Assembly: GCA_031258265.1 (NCBI GenBank)
Contig: JAIRNB010000197.1
Location: 1 to 5,834 of the forward strand
Source: Treponema sp.
GTDB lineage: Bacteria > Spirochaetota > Spirochaetia > Treponematales > Breznakiellaceae
DNA length: 5,834 nt
Reading direction: 5' to 3'
Shown: positions 1 to 3,888 of the stretch, in pieces
Layout of the letters: each line of letters begins with the position of its first letter
Numbering within the stretch: position 1 is the first letter of the stretch
Program-made: the position numbers and the translations under genes
The notes under the pieces: model-generated
Seen by the model: the letters and a program-made list of their open reading frames with translations, nothing else
Told to the model about the DNA's origin: nothing
The model's database searches: none

Positions 1-1033
1 CGATCCGCTGCCGCTGTTCCGCGATGGCCCGCTCCATTTTTTCAATTTCCGCCTTTTCATCATCAATCGCGATGGCGCTCTTAAGCTTTTCAATTTCCCG
101 GCTGTACTCCGCCACAAGCTCTTTGCCCCGCTCAACAATTTCCACAACCCGGTTGTCCTCCGGCCTTAAAACCCCGCTGAACCGTTCCCCCTGGCTTTCG
201 GCGATCACCAGTTCCCCGACCCGGCGATACACTGCTTTAAGTTCCCCGTGAATTTGGGCAATATGTTTTTCCAGGTTTTGAATACGCCGGGCCGGGCCGC
301 CTTCGGCCCCAAGTATGCCCCCCAGCCGCCGCCGTTCCCCCCGCAATTTTTCAAGTTCCCGGACCAGGACGGCGGCGTTTTCCTTCATATCCTGGACAGA
401 ACGAACCGCGTCTTCCAGATCATGCCCGATGATCAGGACATTGTTCTCCGCGGCGCTTAGTTTATCCCCCGCGGCGGCGTAGATTCTCCTTAGAGTCCCC
501 TCGTGTTTCACCGCCAGGGTCTTGTACACCGCCTGCTGGGTGTTTTTTCCGATCCAACTGAAAAAATTTACCCCGGTCCGGTCTTCAAGTTCATTCAGTT
601 TAGCCCTGGCATCCTCCAACTTAGGGAGAATCTGGGCGATCTGCTGACGGCAGCCCCCCAAAACCCCGGAAAAGGCATCATCCTCCACGGCATCCCGCCC
701 CAGTTCGGCGCAGGCCCTCTGAATCTCGGCGGCCAGGGTCCCGTGTTCCCGCTCTTTGGCAAGGATTTCCCCTTCCAGTTCCTTGAGACGCTGGGTATTC
801 GCCTCGGTAAGTTTGATAAGATCCTCGGAATCGGCTATTTCTTTCTGAAGTCTGAGGTATTCCCCGGAATCCTCGCCCAGGCTATGCTCCTGCCCGCCGG
901 CCCGGCCAAAAAGAGTCTCCCCAAAATCTTCGTAGGCGGCCCCCAGAGAACGAAGGGACTCCTTCTTTTTAAGCTCCAGTTCACCGATGGTCCGTTTCCG
1001 CTCGTCCATGTTTTCATTATAAGGCAAAGACAT
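1..1033 (-). CDS. Predicted coiled-coil protein of unknown function (N-terminal part; runs off the left edge)
   Basis: I do not recognise this family. Read on the minus strand from ATG at 1033-1031, the frame stays open for 344 codons to the window edge, so the C-terminus is missing. The protein starts MSLPYNENMDERKRTIGELE and is rich in Glu, Lys, Arg, Leu and Ala. Heptad-like charged helices appear at about residues 9-30, 58-110, 128-152, 205-235, 250-275 and 298-344. They are broken by a Gly-rich stretch (about 40-55) and a more hydrophobic middle segment around NFFSWIGKNTQQAVYKTLAV (157-176). I see no signal peptide, membrane span, P-loop or metal motif, so a cytoplasmic structural or scaffolding role is possible but only inferred. 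The start is uncertain: AGGGAAG lies about 13 nt upstream, too far for a good ribosome site, and M9 or an in-frame TTG 12 nt upstream are alternatives. It diverges from the EF-G-like gene across 242 bp. Confidence 0.82.
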   Translation of the reverse strand, partial: MSLPYNENMDERKRTIGELELKKKESLRSLGAAYEDFGETLFGRAGGQEHSLGEDSGEYLRLQKEIADSEDLIKLTEANTQRLKELEGEILAKEREHGTLAAEIQRACAELGRDAVEDDAFSGVLGGCRQQIAQILPKLEDARAKLNELEDRTGVNFFSWIGKNTQQAVYKTLAVKHEGTLRRIYAAAGDKLSAAENNVLIIGHDLEDAVRSVQDMKENAAVLVRELEKLRGERRRLGGILGAEGGPARRIQNLEKHIAQIHGELKAVYRRVGELVIAESQGERFSGVLRPEDNRVVEIVERGKELVAEYSREIEKLKSAIAIDDEKAEIEKMERAIAEQRQRI

Positions 1034-1062
1034 TTTTCTTGACAATCTTCCCTGACCGTTTC

Positions 1063-1068
1063 ATCATA
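1063..1068 (-). promoter_or_regulatory. Possible -10 box for the leftward coiled-coil gene
   Basis: On the minus strand this reads TATGAT, a 5/6 match to the sigma-70 -10 consensus TATAAT, 29 nt upstream of the proposed ATG. No convincing -35 hexamer lies 16-18 bp further upstream (the sequence there is ACTGAA-like) and there is no extended TG motif. This is a weak single-box prediction. Confidence 0.3.
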
Positions 1069-1076
1069 CTAGCAGT

Positions 1077-1106
1077 TTGTTGCGTTTCAGTGCAGAATCA
1101 TATAAA
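1077..1106 (+). promoter_or_regulatory. Possible sigma-70-like promoter for the EF-G-like gene
   Basis: TTGTTG (1077-1082) and TATAAA (1101-1106) are separated by 18 bp in a locally AT-rich stretch of the divergent intergenic region. The -10 match is 5/6 but the -35 match is only 3/6. Transcription from here would start at about 1112-1115 and give a leader of about 160 nt before the ATG at 1276. The -10 box is the outer end of the left arm of the 1101-1130 hairpin, so a protein bound to that palindrome would cover the promoter. This is inferred from sequence alone. Confidence 0.3.
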
Positions 1107-1130
1107 AATTCACGAAAGTGAACTTTTATA
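1101..1130. repeat. 13-bp inverted repeat with GAAA loop in the divergent intergenic region
   Basis: The left arm TATAAAAATTCAC (1101-1113) and right arm GTGAACTTTTATA (1118-1130) pair with a single A-C mismatch (1108/1123) around the loop GAAA (1114-1117). The core TTCAC/GTGAA is perfect. Each outer end reads TATAAA on its own outgoing strand, so the palindrome carries a potential -10 box facing each gene. It could be a dimeric regulator operator or an RNA hairpin in a leader. The pairing is directly visible; the function is inference. Confidence 0.75.
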
Positions 1131-1146
1131 CGGTACAAACTGCCAT

Positions 1147-1179
1147 CGGACCACGGTCCGCAGCCGCCCGGTAACCGGG
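1147..1179. repeat. Two tandem GC-rich palindromes in the EF-G-like gene leader
   Basis: CGGACC (1147-1152) pairs perfectly with GGTCCG (1155-1160) around AC. CCCGGT (1167-1172) pairs perfectly with ACCGGG (1174-1179) around a single A. Loops this small are poor RNA hairpins, so a role as DNA palindromes (protein sites) is at least as likely as RNA structure. They lie about 100-130 bp upstream of the EF-G-like start codon. From 1180 to 1257 I see nothing beyond a short GGCGTC direct repeat. Confidence 0.5.
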
Positions 1180-1264
1180 ATTCTTTGCCCCAGGCGTCTT
1201 TGGCGTCCCTTACGCAAAAATCCACAAACAGCAGGCTGCGGGCAATCTCACAAAAATGATTGTC

Positions 1265-1270
1265 AAGGAG
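1265..1270 (+). promoter_or_regulatory. Ribosome binding site AAGGAG that fixes the EF-G-like start
   Basis: AAGGAG lies 5 nt before ATG at 1276-1278. It decides the start: the same frame stays open leftward to a TTG at 1039, but the encoded extension does not resemble EF-G, crosses the palindromic intergenic region, and has no comparable ribosome site. Starting at 1276 places the P-loop at residue 15, as expected for this family. Confidence 0.9.
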
Positions 1271-1275
1271 TCCCT

Positions 1276-3366
1276 ATGAGCTACAGCACGGAGCAAGTCA
1301 AAAATATCTGCATTGCAGGCCACGGCGGAACCGGTAAAACCAGCCTTTTTGAGCATATTCTGTATGCCGGCGCCGTCATTCCCAAACCGGAAACCGTAGA
1401 TTCGGGAAAAACCGTAAGCGATTCCAGCCCGGAGGAAGCGGACCGGAAAATTTCGATACATACCGCCCTGGCCAATGTTGAATGGGAAGGGAGGAAGATC
1501 AATATTTTTGATACCCCCGGATCTTCGGATTTTGTCGGGGATGTGATCCTGAGCTTCCGGGCCAGCGAATTTGCCTTCCTGGCGGTGGACGGCCGGGTGG
1601 GGGTACAGATTGAAACCATCAAACTATGGCGAAACCTGGAGGGCCGGAAGAAGCCCCGGGGGTTTTACATCACCAAACTGGACGATGAGCGGGCGGATTT
1701 TGGAAAGATCCTGGATGACATCAAGGATAAGTTCAAAATAGAGCCCATCTCCTTTATCCTCCCCATGGGGCAGGGCGCCGCTTACAAGGGTGTAATCGAC
1801 GTACTTAACGAAAAAGCCTGGTTTGTCCAGGGTGACGGTTCGGCGCTGGAGAAGGAGGGGGAAATTCCCCCCGAATACAAAGAGGAGGCCGCCGCCGCCC
1901 GGGAGAAACTTATTGAGGCCGCCGCCGACGGGGACGATACGCTGATGGAGCATTACATCGACAAGGGCTCCCTGGACGCGGCGGAAATGCACGACGGGCT
2001 TATTGAAGCCTTAGCGGATCATAAGTACATGCCCGTCTTTGCCGGTTCGGCTTTGAAGAATTCCGGCCTCTTTCCCTTCCTGAGTTTTGCCGCGGACATT
2101 GCCCCCCTGCCCAATACCGCCAAGGATCTGGCCCTGGACAGCGGGGGTAAGGAACACGAAGTGCCGGTGGACCCGGGAAAACCGCTTTCCGCCCTGGTGA
2201 TCAAAACCTCCTACGACCAGTTCTCCGGGAAACTTTCCTGGGTCAAGGTGATTACCGGCAAACTCTCCGCCGAGTCCGAGGCCCTAAACGTATCGGAGAA
2301 CAAAAAGGAACGGATCGGCAAGCTCTATACCTGTGTGGGGAAAAAACTTGAGGAAACAAAGGAGCTGGCCGCCGGGGATGTGGGGATCATCACCAAGGCC
2401 GCAAGCCTTAAAACCAACGATACTATTACAGAAGGGGAAGCGGGCCTTAACTTTCTCCATTTGCGGCTGCCGGAACCGGTTCATTCGGTGGCGGTAAACG
2501 CGGTACAAAAAAAAGAGGAAGACAAGCTGGGCGAATTCCTGGTGCGGGCCGCGGAGGAAGACCGGACCTTCAGCTATGTCTTCAATACGGAAACCAAAGA
2601 AACGGTAATCTCTGGCATGGGGGAACTCCATATCAATATCATCCTGGACAAGATTCGGCAGAACCAGAAAATCGAAATGGAGACCCGTTTACCCCGGGTG
2701 GCCTACCGGGAGACCATTTCTAAAAAGGCCAGCGCCGAATATACCCATAAAAAGCAGACCGGGGGCCACGGCCAGTACGGCAAGGTGGTGCTGGATATAG
2801 CCCCCCTAGGCCGGGGAGAGGGTTACAAATTTGAAAATAAGATCTTCGGCGGCGCGGTCCCCAAAAACTACATCCCCGGAGTTGAAAAGGGTGTGGCCGA
2901 GGGAATGGCCCGGGGTACCATAGCCCAGTACCCGGTGGTGGATGTGGAAGTGGCAATCGTGGACGGGAAGTACCACCCGGTGGATTCTTCGGAACTGTCC
3001 TTTAAGCTTGCTTCCCGGAACGCCTTCCGGGAGGCCATGCGCCAGGCAAATCCGGTCCTGCTGGAACCCGTTATGAATCTGACCGTCTTTGTGGAGGATA
3101 AATACCTGGGGGACGTGATGAGCGACCTGTCCGGCAAACGGGGCAAGATCCTGGGGCAGGACGATATGGGGGGCGGTATCGCGGAAATCCGGGCGGAGGC
3201 TCCCCAGGCGGAGCTGCTGCGCTACTCCATTGACCTCCGGTCCATCACCAGCGGTACGGGCTCCTTCGGCGTAAGCTTTGACCACTACGCCCCGATCTCC
3301 GGCCGTATCGCCGAAGACGTGATCAAGGCCGCCGCGGCCTTCCAGGTTAAGGAAGAAGAGGAATAG
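1276..3366 (+). CDS. Elongation factor G-like translational GTPase (EF-G paralogue)
   Basis: A cytoplasmic ribosome-associated GTPase of the EF-G superfamily, 696 residues, close to the usual EF-G length of about 690-700. The G domain (about 8-285) has P-loop GHGGTGKT (15-22), switch I RKISI (57-61), switch II DTPGSSDF (79-86), a G4 motif TKLD (133-136) and G5 GSALKNSG (257-264). Domain II spans about 300-395 and domain III about 400-475 (SGMGELH, 446-452). Domain IV (about 476-597) carries HKKQTGGHGQYGKV (491-504), a GGAVPKNYIPGVEKG segment (525-539) and the tip loop GKYHPVDSSE (564-573). Domain V is about 598-690, with GKRGKILG at 620-627. Compared with translocase EF-G, the switch II histidine (DTPGH) is Ser83 and the G4 Asn is Thr133, which marks an EF-G-2/FusA2-like paralogue rather than the housekeeping fusA. 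Tet(M)-type ribosomal protection is a less likely alternative. No str-operon neighbours (rpsL, rpsG, tuf) are present, which also fits a paralogue. The exact role is not established from sequence. Confidence 0.95.
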   Translation: MSYSTEQVKNICIAGHGGTGKTSLFEHILYAGAVIPKPETVDSGKTVSDSSPEEADRKISIHTALANVEWEGRKINIFDTPGSSDFVGDVILSFRASEFAFLAVDGRVGVQIETIKLWRNLEGRKKPRGFYITKLDDERADFGKILDDIKDKFKIEPISFILPMGQGAAYKGVIDVLNEKAWFVQGDGSALEKEGEIPPEYKEEAAAAREKLIEAAADGDDTLMEHYIDKGSLDAAEMHDGLIEALADHKYMPVFAGSALKNSGLFPFLSFAADIAPLPNTAKDLALDSGGKEHEVPVDPGKPLSALVIKTSYDQFSGKLSWVKVITGKLSAESEALNVSENKKERIGKLYTCVGKKLEETKELAAGDVGIITKAASLKTNDTITEGEAGLNFLHLRLPEPVHSVAVNAVQKKEEDKLGEFLVRAAEEDRTFSYVFNTETKETVISGMGELHINIILDKIRQNQKIEMETRLPRVAYRETISKKASAEYTHKKQTGGHGQYGKVVLDIAPLGRGEGYKFENKIFGGAVPKNYIPGVEKGVAEGMARGTIAQYPVVDVEVAIVDGKYHPVDSSELSFKLASRNAFREAMRQANPVLLEPVMNLTVFVEDKYLGDVMSDLSGKRGKILGQDDMGGGIAEIRAEAPQAELLRYSIDLRSITSGTGSFGVSFDHYAPISGRIAEDVIKAAAAFQVKEEEE

Positions 3367-3389
3367 GCGGCAGGATAGCGGGTTTATAT

Positions 3390-3434
3390 TGGGCGCATCC
3401 CCGCCCTTGCTTTCGCAAGGGCGGGGACCGGGCT
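3390..3434 (+). repeat. Left terminal inverted repeat with strong GC hairpin
   Basis: This 45-bp unit matches the reverse complement of 3792-3836 at 44 of 45 positions; the difference is G3415 against T3811. It contains its own stem: TCCCCGCCCTTGC (3398-3410) pairs perfectly with GCAAGGGCGGGGA (3415-3427) around TTTC. It lies 23 nt after the EF-G-like stop codon. No U-run follows the stem, so it is not a classical intrinsic terminator, though a stem this strong could protect or pause the 3' end of that transcript. Confidence 0.9.
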
Positions 3435-3445
3435 ATCGCTGCAAT

Positions 3446-3464
3446 CTTTTGGCTCCGCCAAAAG
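3446..3464. repeat. TCC-loop hairpin, left arm
   Basis: CTTTTGGC (3446-3453) and GCCAAAAG (3457-3464) form a perfect 8-bp stem around TCC. The counterpart in the right arm (3747-3765, read on the minus strand) keeps the TCC loop and stem length but changes two base pairs with compensation. Confidence 0.85.
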
Positions 3465-3567
3465 TATTTCCGCTCTATCCCTTGCGCGAAGAAAGCAGCC
3501 AAAGGCTGTATATTAACAAATATGGAACCGCATAGCGCCAGTGATTCCCCAGATATTGAGCAAATGC

Positions 3568-3587
3568 GCCTCAGCTTTAGCTGAGGC
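3568..3587. repeat. Perfect 9-bp hairpin in the element's centre
   Basis: GCCTCAGCT (3568-3576) pairs with AGCTGAGGC (3579-3587) around TT. As RNA the innermost pairs would open to give a larger loop; as DNA it is a near-continuous palindrome. Smaller stems lie just to the left: CAGCC/GGCTG (3496-3508) and ATATT/AATAT (3510-3523). Confidence 0.8.
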
Positions 3588-3599
3588 AGTGCGCGCGCG

Positions 3600-3631
3600 G
3601 CCCAAAAATGGCATCCATGCCATTTTTGGGC
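3600..3631. repeat. Perfect 15-bp hairpin at the element's centre
   Basis: GCCCAAAAATGGCAT (3600-3614) is the exact reverse complement of ATGCCATTTTTGGGC (3617-3631), separated by CC. It is the longest perfect stem in the window and lies close to the midpoint of the 447-bp element (about 3613). Part of its right arm (TTTGGGCTG, 3625-3633) can alternatively pair with CAGCCCAAA at 3667-3675. Confidence 0.9.
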
Positions 3632-3723
3632 TGGAACAAAAGCCGCAAAAACGTAGAAATTTCTTACAGCCCAAACCTGCGGTTGTTTTTTCCTGGCCTG
3701 CGCAAGGGATTGGAGGGGCGCGT

Positions 3724-3767
3724 CAGATCCGCAGGATCTGCGCGTTCTTTGCGCGGAGCGCAAAGAA
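3724..3767. repeat. Two adjacent hairpins in the right arm of the element
   Basis: CAGATCC (3724-3730) pairs with GGATCTG (3734-3740) around GCA. TTCTTTGCGC (3745-3754) pairs with GCGCAAAGAA (3758-3767) around GGA. Read on the minus strand, the second hairpin has loop TCC and corresponds to the hairpin at 3446-3464 in the left arm. The first has no left-arm counterpart, so the right arm is longer. Confidence 0.85.
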
Positions 3768-3791
3768 TGGAGCGTAAGCGGAACCCCGGAA

Positions 3792-3836
3792 AGCCCGGTC
3801 CCCGCCCTTGTGAAAGCAAGGGCGGGGATGCGCCCA
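3792..3836 (-). repeat. Right terminal inverted repeat with strong GC hairpin
   Basis: The partner of 3390-3434 in inverted orientation. TCCCCGCCCTTG (3799-3810) pairs with CAAGGGCGGGGA (3817-3828); U3811-G3816 can form a wobble pair closing a GAAA loop. It lies about 50 nt beyond the parE stop codon in the direction of parE transcription. There is no U-run after the stem on the minus strand. Confidence 0.9.
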
Positions 3837-3888
3837 GATTCCGAAAAGAAAAAGACAGCATTACTATTACTATTTGGGTACGACCCTG

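Larger units (their letters stand above)
1072..1143. repeat. Outer 9-bp inverted repeat enclosing the GAAA hairpin
   Basis: GCAGTTTGT (1072-1080) is the exact reverse complement of ACAAACTGC (1135-1143). The pair brackets the 1101-1130 hairpin, although the two centres are offset by 8 bp, so this is a nested rather than a single continuous palindrome. A 9-bp match could arise by chance in a region this size. The nesting is what makes it worth recording. Confidence 0.5.
3390..3836. mobile_element. 447-bp palindromic, hairpin-packed intergenic element (MITE-like, non-coding)
   Basis: It occupies most of the 522-bp gap between the convergent EF-G-like and ParE genes. It is bounded by 45-bp inverted repeats with one mismatch. 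Inside are further perfect or near-perfect hairpins at 3446-3464, 3496-3508, 3568-3587, 3600-3631, 3724-3740 and 3745-3767, and an internal 11-bp inverted pair ATCCCTTGCGC (3477-3487) and GCGCAAGGGAT (3700-3710). Read inward from each end, both arms have the same order: terminal hairpin, TCC-loop hairpin, then the ATCCCTTGCGC box. This suggests one module present in inverted duplicate. Open frames across it follow the palindromes and look non-coding. There is no transposase and no clear target-site duplication. It could be a MITE, a REP/BIME-like dispersed repeat, or a structured bidirectional terminator. I am sure of the structure but not the class. Confidence 0.65.

Noticed and set aside
24..1042. 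Plus-strand open frames at 24-251, 248-460 and 503-1042, and a minus-strand frame at 835-1017
   Set aside because: They lie over the long minus-strand coiled-coil frame, are proline/phenylalanine-rich or low-complexity, and have no recognisable domain or good ribosome site. They are shadows.
1039..1275. N-terminal extension of the EF-G-like frame back to TTG at 1039
   Set aside because: The extension has no EF-G similarity, crosses the palindromic intergenic region, and the AAGGAG ribosome site 5 nt before ATG 1276 gives the expected EF-G N-terminus.
1210..3285. Minus-strand open frames inside the EF-G-like gene
   Set aside because: The plus-strand EF-G motifs are unambiguous throughout. 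The antisense frames result from GC-rich codon usage and lack family features.
3674..3691. Candidate intrinsic terminator: AACC/GGTT stem followed by a T-run on the plus strand
   Set aside because: The stem is only 4 bp (5 with a bulge) and one G interrupts before the six Ts. It is too weak to call.
3390..3836. CRISPR array or tRNA/rRNA gene in the intergenic region
   Set aside because: The repeats are inverted and heterogeneous rather than direct and regularly spaced, and no cloverleaf or rRNA signature is visible.
3384..3842. Target-site duplication flanking the 45-bp inverted repeats
   Set aside because: The left flank (TTTATAT) and right flank (GATTCCG) share no convincing direct repeat, so transposition at this site is not demonstrated.
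3861..3874. Short tandem repeat of TTACTA (about 2.3 copies) downstream of parE
   Set aside because: Too short and too few copies to assign meaning.
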